A stretch of 64,000 nt of DNA from Arsukibacterium tuosuense (GCF_900215315.1 NZ_OBEB01000001.1:909571-973570), one strand, 5' to 3'. Shown: positions 18,601 through 27,107, counted from the stretch's first letter. Numbers and translations: made by a program. Notes: generated by a model from the letters alone, not told the origin.

Positions 18601-18748
18601 CGGTTACCACTGTGGCATTGATTAAAGCAACCCGGTTCGGCGTTTTATCGCGGATCCCTAATTGCGGTGAAGTCTGGTCGGCAATACTACCTGTGCAAAA
18701 AGCACCAAGCAGAGCCATGCTGAACATGGACAGGCGAGCTGGTGTCAT
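15620..18748 (-). CDS. Large exported tandem amidohydrolase, N-terminal half degenerate
   Basis: The 1042-residue protein has a signal peptide (residues 1-23) and two amidohydrolase-like halves joined by a beta-rich linker at about 440-560. The first half reads LYPGFIDPYSQYG where the metal HxH should be, so it looks inactive. The second half is complete: TPGIIDEHSHIA, HIHTHSYVASE, FTHILEGYK, SVNSDDPG and the closing GSLAEGKQADLVLW. It probably hydrolyses a periplasmic amide or peptide. Co-transcribed with the 432-residue homologue 15 bases downstream. Substrate unknown. Confidence 0.87.
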   Translation of the reverse strand: MTPARLSMFSMALLGAFCTGSIADQTSPQLGIRDKTPNRVALINATVVTEPGKSLPSAMVLIRDGKIESVSSKIGVPDGYQTIDLSGYHLYPGFIDPYSQYGVPEAGKTEGFSFGGKPVYENERVGGNAANDAIHAQQRWADKFKPDPKAADELLKQGFTVVQAARHDGIFRGTGFVASLDSGLPNDLILKADSQQFMSFSKGSSKQSYPSSLMGSIALIRQTFADANWYQAAQSKEDFRFVNGGVEYNAALANVAKAPQRGVLFDTSDERALLRADKLLAEFNISNAAILGSGHEYNRLAAVKASGRTLVLPLTFPAAPEVTLPDQHLDVSLADLRHWERAPANPAALAEAGVRFALTSHGLKKKEDFLPNLRTAVKHGLSQQQALAALTTVPASMLGLDQQLGKIASGYQADIVVSRGDLFADGEIVATWLRGKLREFTPLDAPQFAGNYQLNVAGNNFELTLSGHAPKVKGELKLAEQKVELKHLVVQGQNLQFSASLQKLMGTTEVAQFSGVLRGTALTGRWQQADGSQLTVNAERTAAPATEPKADKMPAPMVSKLTYPNRAFGRESLPQQQNLHIKNATLWTATEQGVLENADIIVRDGKISRIGQQLSTPRGYTIIDGKDMHVTPGIIDEHSHIATEQGVNEGSHANTAEVHIGDVVNPDDINIYRGLAGGVTTVQLLHGSANPIGGRAQIISLRWGEAAEGIKFAGAPGSIKFALGENVKQSNWGSEFTSRYPQSRIGVDTFIRDNFQAAKEYQANWQAYNKLSKRKQSKVQAPRRDYQLDTLVEILEGKRHIHTHSYVASEILMLIEVAEEMGFNVQTFTHILEGYKVASEMQKHGASVSTFADWWGFKMEVNDAIPTNTCLMHEQGLLVSVNSDDPGLLRRLNQEAAKSPMYCGMDEHEALKMVTINPAKQLKIDDKVGSLAEGKQADLVLWDDHPLSVYAQVQQTWIAGARYFDRSEDLALRSAQDAEKQQLIQKVLTAGDSARNGVANGYKQDDPVWHCEDNADWLKLRFGHDAEHAGHAHSSNHQYLQH

Positions 18749-18790
18749 AAACGTTTCCTGATTTTATTATATTTTAGATATTAATTATAT

Positions 18791-21751
18791 TTAGGTGTTA
18801 ACTGTGTAATTTAGCTGGCTAAGCTCCTGCTCGGCCAACGGCATGCTGTAAAAATATCCCTGTACTTCAAAGCAACCATTGTTGCGCAGGAATTCTACCT
18901 GCTGAGCGGTTTCCACCCCTTCAGCGACTACGCGCAGATTCATTTTCTGGGCCATCGCGATAATCGCTGCGACAATATCCATGTCGTTGCGATCCTGAGG
19001 GATATCCTTAACGAAAGAACGGTCTATTTTCAGTTCATCCACCGGGAAACGTTTTAAATAGCTTAGCGATGAATAGCCTGTACCAAAGTCGTCAATAGAT
19101 AAAGACACGCCGAGACGTTTCAACTGATTTAACTGGTTAATAGCCGCATCGGTGTCACCCATCAGCATACTTTCGGTAATTTCAAAGATCACCGCCCGCG
19201 GTTTTACGCCCGTGCGCTTTAACACGCGCTCAACAATCAATGGCAGATCCTGATCATTAAACTGGCGAACTGATAAGTTGATTGACAAGGTCACATCATA
19301 ACCCCGGCTTTGCTGGCGAGCCAGAAAACGGCAGGCCTCCCAGATTATCCACTCGCCTATCTGGACAATCAGGCCTGTACTTTCCGCTACCGGGATAAAC
19401 TTAACGGGTGGCACCAGGGTATTGTCAGGGCGTAGCCAACGGATCAACGTTTCGTAGCCGGTAATGATTTCGGTACGGATATCTACTTTAGGCTGGAAAT
19501 AGAGAAGAAACTGATTTTCGCGGATTGCTTCCCGTAACTGATTTTCAATTTGCAGCCGCTCGTTGGCCGCATCATTTAAATCCTGGCTGAAAAAGTGGAA
19601 GGTATTTTTGCCACGGGCTTTGGCTTCATACATCGCCAAATCGGCATGTTTCAACAACAGCTCTTCTTCTGAAGCATCTTCCGGCGCTACTGTAATACCG
19701 ATACTGGCACTGATAGCAACATCATGGTGGCCTAGTTTAACCGGCTCATGAAATGCCTGCTGTAAATTAGTGGCAATAGTTGAGGCCTGCTGCCGGTCTT
19801 TGATGCCGCTTAAAATTACCGCGAATTCATCTCCGCCCAGCCGCGCTATGGTGTCTTCCTCACGCAGGCGGGAAGTCAGCCGCCTGGCAACTTCTTTAAG
19901 CAGCTCATCTCCCGCGTCGTGACCGAGAGTATCATTTATCCGTTTAAACTCATCTAAGTCAAAATACAACAGGGCAAAGTTATAGTACCCACGATGGGCC
20001 ATGGCAATGGCTTTGCGCAGCTGATCCCGGAAATAACTCCGGTTAGCCAGCCCGGTTAAGATGTCGTAATAAGCCAGATGCTCCATTTGCTTCTGGCTTT
20101 GCTTAATAAAAGAAATATCCTGCATCGCACAGACGTAATTTAGCAAAGTGCCAATTTCGTCCCTGATAGGGGCGATTGCCAGCGACACCCAGAACTGTCT
20201 GGCGGGCAGCTTTTGATGCTGCAGTAAAATATCGCCCCGCCAGTGCTGACGCTCAGACAATGTCTGGGTAATTTCGGTGCTAAGCTGCTCCATTTCATCT
20301 GCCAGCAATATGTTAAGTGGCTGATCCACCACGCTGCGCTCATCACAGCCCAGCAAATCGGTCAGAAAGGGGTTGAGGTACTCGATATTCAGATGTGGAT
20401 CAGTCAGCAGAATACCTGAGCTGGAAAAAGACACCGCCTTGCTTAACTTTCGGGCAGCGCGCTCTGCTTGCTCTTTCTCTGCTATACGGGCATTCAGCCC
20501 CGTTACCAGCTGGGCAATTTCGGCAGACATACCGGCAAAAGCCCGGTTTAATACGCCAATCTCATCTTTATTGTTATCTAAACCTACTTGTTGAATATCG
20601 CCACGGCTAAGCTTAACCACCGCACCCGATAAGCGGTTCAACCGTTTTAATACAAACTGATAACTAACCAGATGTAGCAGGGCTGCCAGAGCGATGGCAA
20701 CCGCAATAAATATTACCACCACCCGACCACGAAACTGCTTAAGGGTAGCCATCACCTGTGCTTTGTCGACGTATACCGCTGCCTGCCAGTTAAGATGTTT
20801 CAGGGGGGCGGCAGCAAACAAATACTTGTTGTCGGCGCTAACATCTGGCAGCGACGGTTGCAGTGTTTTCCTGATATGTTCACGTAGCGCGGGCTTGGCT
20901 ACAGGCTCTCCCGGATACAGCATATTTCCTGCGACCTGGCTGGTGTTGATCCCCCCTTCCGCGGCGATTGCCTGACCAGCAGCATCAAACAGTAACGTCT
21001 GAGTATGGCGACTCCAGTAACCAATATCATTGGTATTGCGGGTTAGTTCACTTAACTCTAAGTCTGCAACACTGACCCCAACAAACTGCTCTTTGACAAA
21101 TACCGGGACCAAAATGCTGATAACCCACTCTTGCCAGATAGGGTGATAATACACCGGTGTCCAGCGCGGTAATTTAGCAGGGTTATTGTCAGGAATAGCA
21201 TCCCGGTAATATAGGTCGGCAGTTAAATCATGTTGTGGATTAAGTTGTTGTAACAAGTCGGCCGGTGCAACCCGGATAAACTGCTGTTCACTGACAAAAT
21301 AAAATGCCGAGAACTCCTGCAACATTAGCGGTGACAATTGTTGCCACAACAGCTGACTGTGGCTGAACAATAAAGAGGTGTTTGCCTTAAGGTTAGCCGC
21401 AGGTATTGTGGCAGCGGAGAAACTGTCCTGCTGACGAACTATGTTATCGCTGCCTGGCCGGGGTATATTGCCGGTAGCACGGCGTTGCTCAGTTAAATAG
21501 CGACTGATTACCTGGCTGGCTAATATTGCCGCTTTTTCTTTGTCATCCAGTTTAGCGTCTACCTGGCGAGCGTAATTCTTTGCAGTTCGTTGCACTGCGG
21601 TCAGTTGTTGTTCTGAAAGGGCTTGCTCCTGCAACCATAGCACGGCATAAGCAAACACCAAGCCTGCCACGGTAATTGCAATAAACACAACAACTGAGAA
21701 TTTAAGCCCCAGCGAGTTCATCCCTGTTGGTTTAGTGTTTACATCCTTCAA
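18791..21751 (-). CDS. Membrane Cache-HAMP-PAS-GGDEF-EAL c-di-GMP protein
   Basis: The 986-residue inner-membrane sensor runs in the order: TM helix (14-35), periplasmic Cache-like domain (about 40-345), second TM (350-370), HAMP (to about 430), PAS (about 440-560), GGDEF and EAL. The cyclase motif is intact (ARLGGDEFAVIL) with an inhibitory RxxD five residues before it (REED). The phosphodiesterase domain reads ETLIR instead of EALIR and keeps DDFGTGYSSL and VAEGVET, so both activities are possible. The start at 21751 has AAGG eight bases upstream. The input signal is unknown. Confidence 0.92.
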   Translation of the reverse strand: MKDVNTKPTGMNSLGLKFSVVVFIAITVAGLVFAYAVLWLQEQALSEQQLTAVQRTAKNYARQVDAKLDDKEKAAILASQVISRYLTEQRRATGNIPRPGSDNIVRQQDSFSAATIPAANLKANTSLLFSHSQLLWQQLSPLMLQEFSAFYFVSEQQFIRVAPADLLQQLNPQHDLTADLYYRDAIPDNNPAKLPRWTPVYYHPIWQEWVISILVPVFVKEQFVGVSVADLELSELTRNTNDIGYWSRHTQTLLFDAAGQAIAAEGGINTSQVAGNMLYPGEPVAKPALREHIRKTLQPSLPDVSADNKYLFAAAPLKHLNWQAAVYVDKAQVMATLKQFRGRVVVIFIAVAIALAALLHLVSYQFVLKRLNRLSGAVVKLSRGDIQQVGLDNNKDEIGVLNRAFAGMSAEIAQLVTGLNARIAEKEQAERAARKLSKAVSFSSSGILLTDPHLNIEYLNPFLTDLLGCDERSVVDQPLNILLADEMEQLSTEITQTLSERQHWRGDILLQHQKLPARQFWVSLAIAPIRDEIGTLLNYVCAMQDISFIKQSQKQMEHLAYYDILTGLANRSYFRDQLRKAIAMAHRGYYNFALLYFDLDEFKRINDTLGHDAGDELLKEVARRLTSRLREEDTIARLGGDEFAVILSGIKDRQQASTIATNLQQAFHEPVKLGHHDVAISASIGITVAPEDASEEELLLKHADLAMYEAKARGKNTFHFFSQDLNDAANERLQIENQLREAIRENQFLLYFQPKVDIRTEIITGYETLIRWLRPDNTLVPPVKFIPVAESTGLIVQIGEWIIWEACRFLARQQSRGYDVTLSINLSVRQFNDQDLPLIVERVLKRTGVKPRAVIFEITESMLMGDTDAAINQLNQLKRLGVSLSIDDFGTGYSSLSYLKRFPVDELKIDRSFVKDIPQDRNDMDIVAAIIAMAQKMNLRVVAEGVETAQQVEFLRNNGCFEVQGYFYSMPLAEQELSQLNYTVNT

Positions 21752-21868
21752 TGAAGCGACCTTGCTATTGTTATAGTAAATTCAGTCTGGTACAACAGAC
21801 TCTAGCCGAGAGCTATTGTAATTACTTTAACATTATTGCATGCAAAACCAACAAAAGAGAACGAACAA

Positions 21869-22321
21869 ATGAAAAAAGCCATATTTGCCGGCATCGCTGC
21901 CCTGCTTATTTCCACGCCATTAACGGCGGCAACTGCCTTTACCGATGCAAAGGATGCTGTAAAGTATCGTCAGGCGGCGTTTCAGCTTATCCGCCACAAT
22001 ATGGCGGATATTAATGAAATGATTAAAGGAGAAGTGACCTATGATGCTGCCCGGGTTCAGAAACGTGCTGATGCCTTAGTACTGGTTACCACTTTACCAT
22101 GGGAAGCCTTTCAGGTTGCCGGCACCGAGCAGGGTGGTGGCGATGCCAAAGCAGATATCTGGAAAAATCTGGACGATTTTCTGGAGCGTGGCGAGAAACT
22201 GGCTGCCGATGCCGGCACGTTACAAGCTGCAGCCCAAACAGGCGATAAAAATGAATTGCGCAAGGCATTTGGCAACTTTGCCCGCAATTGCAAAGCCTGC
22301 CACGACAATTATAAAGAGTAG
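21869..22321 (+). CDS. Periplasmic cytochrome c' (class II c-type cytochrome)
   Basis: The 150-residue protein has a signal peptide (MKKAIFAGIAALLISTPLTA), an all-helical body and a single haem-binding CKACH motif at residues 142-146, close to the C-terminus, as in cytochrome c' / c-556 types. Such proteins bind NO or carry electrons in the periplasm. The start at 21869 is preferred over one 11 codons upstream because it begins the signal peptide and has a purine-rich AAGAGA upstream. The adjacent convergent gene encodes a cytochrome b561, a plausible redox partner. Confidence 0.9.
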   Translation: MKKAIFAGIAALLISTPLTAATAFTDAKDAVKYRQAAFQLIRHNMADINEMIKGEVTYDAARVQKRADALVLVTTLPWEAFQVAGTEQGGGDAKADIWKNLDDFLERGEKLAADAGTLQAAAQTGDKNELRKAFGNFARNCKACHDNYKE

Positions 22322-22340
22322 TTTCGTTATGGCGCTGCCG

Positions 22341-22991
22341 CTACAGCAGCGCCAGTAACGCCCTGCCCTGCCAGTAATATACTATCAACAACAACACTGC
22401 CAGCATTGCAAAAAAGCTCCAGCTATTACGCAAACGTGGCTGCGGAGCATCTGAGACCTTTGAATTACCGGTAACCATGGTTTTAATTACATTGTCATGG
22501 CGCCAGCTATGCCACAGCGCAAAGCCGATATGAACCGTTACCAGAATCAGAATAATGTCAATATTAACTTGATGAATGGCTGAGGCCAGATCAACCCAGC
22601 TGGCCGGCAGTAATGCCACTAGCGGGCCGTCACTCATATAGCTGTTGTCAAAAGTGGCAAGACCGCTGATGATCTGAAGTAGTAACAACGCCAACAAGGT
22701 AAATATCATATAGGATGACGCCGGATTGTGGCCGACTACGGGCCGCGCATTGCCCAGATATTTGATAGCGGCCTGCGGACTGGCGGCAAACTGGCTGAAC
22801 CTGGCTGTCTGACTGCCCCAAATTCCCCAACCTATCCGCGCCACCAACAGCGACGCCAGACAATAAGCCAGTATCTGATGCAGCGCAATGTAACCCTCAC
22901 TGCCGCTAAACCAGAGCCCGGCCACCAGCAATACCATAGCCCAGTGGAAAAACCGTACTGCGCCATCCCATACTTTTATTCTTTGCGCCAT
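22341..22991 (-). CDS. Cytochrome b561-type membrane protein
   Basis: The 216-residue inner-membrane protein has about five helices. It begins with the family motif KVWDGAVRFFHWAMVLLVAG, whose histidine is a haem ligand; further histidines lie in helices 2 (IALHQILAY) and 4 (VTVHIGFALWHSWRHDNVIKTMVTG). This is the Ni/Fe-hydrogenase-cytochrome-b-like branch that passes electrons to periplasmic cytochromes. It is convergent with cytochrome c' (19 bases between stops). A short C-terminal extension carries one more membrane helix. Confidence 0.9.
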   Translation of the reverse strand: MAQRIKVWDGAVRFFHWAMVLLVAGLWFSGSEGYIALHQILAYCLASLLVARIGWGIWGSQTARFSQFAASPQAAIKYLGNARPVVGHNPASSYMIFTLLALLLLQIISGLATFDNSYMSDGPLVALLPASWVDLASAIHQVNIDIILILVTVHIGFALWHSWRHDNVIKTMVTGNSKVSDAPQPRLRNSWSFFAMLAVLLLIVYYWQGRALLALL

Positions 22992-23042
22992 CTGGAGTGC
23001 TCCTGCTATGCTAACTTTTTGATTTTATGATAGCGGATCAAG

Positions 23043-25391
23043 ATGATGAAAGGAATTAAATGGCTGCTGCTAACAACCGTGGTAATTATTTTTGGGGTAG
23101 CTGTAACCAGTTATTTCTGGCTGAGACTCAGTTTACCGCTGTACCAGGGTGAGTATCCGGCAGCCGTGGCCAACCCGGTTAATCTTGACCGTGATGCCCT
23201 GGGTTACCTGAGTGTTTCCGCTGCCGATCGCAATGATGCAGCTTATGGTATGGGTTTTGCGCATGCCCAGGAACGTTTTTTTCAGATGGACCTGGCCAGG
23301 CGCAGCGCCTCAGGCACATTAGCCGAGTTATTTGGTGAGCGGGCACTGGCCACTGATATTGAACGGCGCCGTCACCGCTTTGCTGAACGGGCGGCAACCA
23401 CTTTGACAGAGTTTTCAGCAGCAGACTTGCAGATCCTCAGTGCCTACAGCCGTGGGGTGAATGATGGCCTGGCATCATTAGCTTCAGTGCCTTTTGAATA
23501 TCATCTGCTAGGTGCTGACGCCATGCCTTGGCAGGAAACCGATTCTATTCTGGTAATTTATAATATGTATCTGGAGTTGCAGGGCAAGATGGGCCGGGAT
23601 GAATATGCCATGACGGTCTTGCGTCAGGCGATACCAGAGTCCTGGTTTCAGTTTTTACAACAGCACAGCAGCGACTGGCAGGCGGCAATTGATAATTCAG
23701 AAGTGACTCCGGTAAGCCTGCCCGATGCCCCTTATCCGGAGGTTTTACGCGCCGCGGGGCCATGCATTGAATGCACCCCGAAAGACAGCGCTGATTTAGG
23801 CAGCAACAATATGGCGGTAATGGGCCGGCTAACCAGCCACGGCAAAGCAATTGTTGCTAACGATATGCATTTAACTATCAGAGCACCCGGCACCTGGTAT
23901 AAGGTGCAATTGAACTGGCGTCAGGACAATGAGTGGCAACAGGTAACAGGATTAAGTCTGGCCGGCGCGCCCGCTATTGTGGTAGGCAGCAACGGTCATA
24001 TTGCCTGGGGCTTTACCAATAGTACTGCTGATTGGCACGATTTAATTAAACTGCAGCTATCAGAGGACGGTAAATCCTATTTAACTGAACATGGCTGGCA
24101 GCCGCTGCAAAACCACTACGAGACTATTAAAATTAAAGGCGCTGAAGATTACTCACTACAGTTGCAGGAAACCCAATGGGGACCTTTCATTAACTATGGT
24201 GAGCATACATTTGCCTTGCGCTGGGTGGCTTACGATAACAATGCGGTAAATTTTAATTTGCTTAAATTAGAAACCACCAGGACCACAGAACAAGCGCTGG
24301 CGTTGGGGGCTATCACCGGTATTCCGACCCAGAACCTGTTAGTTGCCGATAAAGATGGCAATATTGGCTGGACGCCACTGGGGCCTTTGCCCGGACGGCA
24401 GGTAACAGACTGGGATACCGCCCAGGACTGGAGCGACGGCAGTAATTTCTGGTCCGCAAACCTTAGCTCAGAGCAGTATCCGCGGATCTACAACCCTGAA
24501 GCCGGCGTGTTGTGGACCGCCAATGCCCGCAGTGTTGGCGGCGAGGCTTATCGTTTACTGGGCAATGGCGGCTATGATTTAGGCGCCCGCGGCCAGCAAA
24601 TACGCAATAACCTGCTTAATAAGGGCCAGCTGGATGAGCAGGCAATGCACCAGATCCAATTAGATAATCGCGCCCTGTTTTTAGGTCGCTGGCAACAACT
24701 GCTGCTGGACGTGCTGACACCTGAAGTCACTGCCGAACATCAACTGGCAGAGTATCGTTTATTGCTCAGCCAGAGTAGCCGCTATGCTGCCGCTGATGAT
24801 ATTGGCTATACCCTGGTGCAGCAGTTCCGGCAGCAAACCATAGAACTGCTGTTTGCCCCTTTATCTGCGCTGCTTGAACAACAAGGCAGCCGCAGCGCCA
24901 ACTTAAAATTTTCATTGGAAACGCCTGCCTGGGCCATGTTGCAGGCTCGCCGCACAGACACCCTGCCGGCTGGTTTTTCTGACTGGTCGCAATTATTGGT
25001 CAAGGCGGTACTCGATAGTAAACAACAACTGGAACAACAACATGGCAGTCTGCAGGACAGCCGCTGGGGTAGACAGAACCAGGCAAAAATCCGCCATCCG
25101 CTAAGTAGCGCTATTCCGCTGATTGGTGACTGGCTGAATATGCCAGCGTCTGAGTTTGCCGGTGATCGCCATATGCCCCGGGTGCAACTGCCCTCCTTTG
25201 GCCAGTCACAACGGATGGTCGTGGCGCCTGGTCATGAACAGGATGGTATTCTGACTATCCCTGCCGGCCAGTCAGGCCATCCATTATCGCCGTTTTACCG
25301 GGCCGATCATCAATACTGGTTAAATGAAGTAGCGTTGCCGTTTTTACCCGGACCGAAAAAATACCAGTTAAGGTTGGTACCTGATGCTTGA
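23043..25391 (+). CDS. Penicillin acylase family protein (Ntn hydrolase)
   Basis: The 782-residue precursor has an N-terminal signal anchor (residues 5-27), the alpha-chain motif GYGMGFAHAQERFFQMDL-like segment near 68-84, a spacer, then the autocleavage site G-S at 253/254 in DLGSNNMAVMG, where Ser254 would become the N-terminal nucleophile. The beta chain keeps the SNGHIAWGFTNS oxyanion region. Family members hydrolyse acyl amides, including penicillins and acyl-homoserine lactones; the substrate here is open. An unusual CIEC pair (241-244) lies just before the cleavage site. The gene precedes the pheA leader. Confidence 0.9.
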   Translation: MMKGIKWLLLTTVVIIFGVAVTSYFWLRLSLPLYQGEYPAAVANPVNLDRDALGYLSVSAADRNDAAYGMGFAHAQERFFQMDLARRSASGTLAELFGERALATDIERRRHRFAERAATTLTEFSAADLQILSAYSRGVNDGLASLASVPFEYHLLGADAMPWQETDSILVIYNMYLELQGKMGRDEYAMTVLRQAIPESWFQFLQQHSSDWQAAIDNSEVTPVSLPDAPYPEVLRAAGPCIECTPKDSADLGSNNMAVMGRLTSHGKAIVANDMHLTIRAPGTWYKVQLNWRQDNEWQQVTGLSLAGAPAIVVGSNGHIAWGFTNSTADWHDLIKLQLSEDGKSYLTEHGWQPLQNHYETIKIKGAEDYSLQLQETQWGPFINYGEHTFALRWVAYDNNAVNFNLLKLETTRTTEQALALGAITGIPTQNLLVADKDGNIGWTPLGPLPGRQVTDWDTAQDWSDGSNFWSANLSSEQYPRIYNPEAGVLWTANARSVGGEAYRLLGNGGYDLGARGQQIRNNLLNKGQLDEQAMHQIQLDNRALFLGRWQQLLLDVLTPEVTAEHQLAEYRLLLSQSSRYAAADDIGYTLVQQFRQQTIELLFAPLSALLEQQGSRSANLKFSLETPAWAMLQARRTDTLPAGFSDWSQLLVKAVLDSKQQLEQQHGSLQDSRWGRQNQAKIRHPLSSAIPLIGDWLNMPASEFAGDRHMPRVQLPSFGQSQRMVVAPGHEQDGILTIPAGQSGHPLSPFYRADHQYWLNEVALPFLPGPKKYQLRLVPDA

Positions 25392-25424
25392 CTTTGGCCA
25401 TCCAGACGGATTATGGTGCTAGGT

Positions 25425-25475
25425 ATGAAAATAATTAATCGCACTCTCGGTTTTGTTAGCTTTACCACCCCTTAG
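25425..25475 (+). CDS. Candidate pheA leader peptide
   Basis: A 16-codon frame (MKIINRTLGFVSFTTP) contains two phenylalanine codons, Phe10 and Phe13, the second at the first base pairs of the protector hairpin; its stop lies inside region 2 of the attenuator. The ribosome site is weak (AGGT directly before ATG), and two Phe codons is few for a Phe leader. The call therefore rests mainly on its fit to the folding regions downstream. Confidence 0.5.
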   Translation: MKIINRTLGFVSFTTP

Positions 25476-25538
25476 GGGAGGTAACTGGCCGTGCGTGCAC
25501 AAATGGCAAGAAACCTCCCCTAAGGGAGGTTTTTTTTT
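25462..25538 (+). promoter_or_regulatory. Transcription attenuator upstream of pheA
   Basis: Three mutually exclusive structures can be drawn: protector 1:2 (25462-25471 with 25475-25484, one A-A mismatch), antiterminator 2:3 (25471-25482 with 25513-25524, 12 perfect pairs) and terminator 3:4 (25511-25519 with 25524-25532, 9 perfect pairs) followed by nine T. This is the classical amino acid attenuator layout. The plain alternative is only a terminator for the preceding acylase gene. Confidence 0.68.
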
Positions 25539-25600
25539 GCGCGAAATCTTTATCCATTTATTTTGCTGCTTACTGGCAGATTTATTAAAAAGGAAACATC

Positions 25601-26755
25601 ATGGAACTGGACGATATTCGCCAGGCAATCAGTAGCACCGACCAACAATTACTGCAATTACTGGCGAAACGACGTGAACTGGCGCTGGCCGTAGCAGATG
25701 CAAAGCTGGGTCAGAATAAGCCCATTCGCGATCAGAAACGCGAACAGGAGTTGCTGCTATCACTGATTGCTCAGGGTAAAGCGCTGGGCATAGATGCACA
25801 GTACGTTACCCGCATTTATCATGTCATTATTGAAGACTCAGTACTGCAGCAACAAGCCAAGGTACAGGGACAGTTAAATGGCGAAAACGGCCCCAGCGTG
25901 CGGGTTGCCTTTCTTGGCGGTCAGGGCTCTTACAGTTACTGGGCTACTCAGAAATACTTTACCCGCCGGGCAGAAAGGATTATTGAGCTTGGCTGTGATA
26001 GCTTTAACGAAATTGTTCAAGCGGTGGAAACCGGCCATGCCGAGTATGCCCTGCTACCCATAGAAAATACCTCCTCAGGCTCAATTAACGAGGTATTCGA
26101 TCTGTTGCAACATACCCGTTTATCTATTGTTGGCGAGCTGACCCATCCTATCGCGCATTGTTTGTTGGGGATCCCTGGGGCGGAGCTGAGTAAGGTGCGT
26201 CAGGTGTGTGCTCACCCACAGGTTATCGCCCAGTGCAGCCAGTATTTGCTGGGGTTGTCGAATGTGAAAATCGATTACTGTGACAGTTCATCAGCGGCTT
26301 TTGTCAAAGTAAAAGAGCGGCAAGACCCAACTGTTATTGCCATTGGCGGTGAAGAAGGCGGCCAGTTGTATGGGCTTGAGGTGCTGGCGCGGGATTTAGC
26401 TAACCAAAAAGACAATGTCAGCCGCTTTATTGTGGTCGCCCGCAAACCAGTTAGCGTAGCCAAAGCCATCCCTGCTAAAACCACATTTATAATGTACACC
26501 GGCCAGCAACCGGGCGCTTTGGTCGAGGCGTTACTGGTATTAAAACAACATGGTATCAGTATGGCCAAGCTGGAATCACGACCAATTCCGGGCAACCCGT
26601 GGGAAGAGATGTTTTACGTGGATGTTTTCGCCAATCTGGCAGACTATGCTATGACCCGTGCCCTGGAAGAGCTGAACAATATAACCAAATTCGTCAAAGT
26701 ATTAGGCTGCTACCCCAGTGAGGACATTGAGCCAACGCAGGTCAGCGCCAGCTGA
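25601..26755 (+). CDS. pheA: Bifunctional chorismate mutase / prephenate dehydratase
   Basis: PheA converts chorismate to prephenate and then phenylpyruvate, committing flux to phenylalanine. The 384-residue protein has the normal length: AroQ mutase (residues 1-90: ELDDIRQAISSTDQQLLQLL, then ELALAVADAK), prephenate dehydratase (about 103-285: VAFLGGQGSYSYWA, LPIENTSSGSINEVFDLL) and a C-terminal ACT domain (about 295-375, containing LESRPIPGNPWEEMFYVD) for Phe feedback. GGAAAC stands upstream of the ATG. Preceded by a candidate attenuator with a two-Phe leader peptide. Confidence 0.96.
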   Translation: MELDDIRQAISSTDQQLLQLLAKRRELALAVADAKLGQNKPIRDQKREQELLLSLIAQGKALGIDAQYVTRIYHVIIEDSVLQQQAKVQGQLNGENGPSVRVAFLGGQGSYSYWATQKYFTRRAERIIELGCDSFNEIVQAVETGHAEYALLPIENTSSGSINEVFDLLQHTRLSIVGELTHPIAHCLLGIPGAELSKVRQVCAHPQVIAQCSQYLLGLSNVKIDYCDSSSAAFVKVKERQDPTVIAIGGEEGGQLYGLEVLARDLANQKDNVSRFIVVARKPVSVAKAIPAKTTFIMYTGQQPGALVEALLVLKQHGISMAKLESRPIPGNPWEEMFYVDVFANLADYAMTRALEELNNITKFVKVLGCYPSEDIEPTQVSAS

Positions 26756-26761
26756 CTCAGC

Positions 26762-27094
26762 TCAGCTCAGCAGACTGTAAGCGGCAATAACAATGGCGAC
26801 AACTGAAATCAATGCACTGCCGATAACTAACAACTTATAAGTAGTGATCTGGCGCTCGGCCTCTTTGGAGGCCTGCTCAGCCAGTGCTATTACCTTTTGC
26901 AACTGCTCAGCAAGGGTGTGCAGTGACTGAGCGTTTTTAGTTACAGCCTGCTGCAATTCACTGATTTGCTGAGCCTGCACCGGATCGGCTTTTGCTGCTG
27001 CAGGTTTAGCGGTAAAAGCTGGGATAGCTGTAGTGGCAATAGTTGTCAGATAAGGCCCTAACACTTTAATAAGTGGAATAAGTTGTAATGCCAT
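26762..27094 (-). CDS. Small coiled-coil, C-tail-anchored protein of unknown function
   Basis: The 110-residue protein has an alanine/proline-rich N-terminal part, a central heptad-like stretch (about 43-80: QISELQQAVTKNAQSLHTLA), and one membrane helix at the very C-terminus (88-109). No signal peptide is seen. The family is not recognised. It ends six bases from the pheA stop (convergent) and is 13 bases downstream of the VOC gene, suggesting co-transcription with that gene. It could tether a partner to the inner membrane; that is a guess. Confidence 0.6.
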   Translation of the reverse strand: MALQLIPLIKVLGPYLTTIATTAIPAFTAKPAAAKADPVQAQQISELQQAVTKNAQSLHTLAEQLQKVIALAEQASKEAERQITTYKLLVIGSALISVVAIVIAAYSLLS

Positions 27095-27107
27095 GTCGTC
27101 TCCTGTG

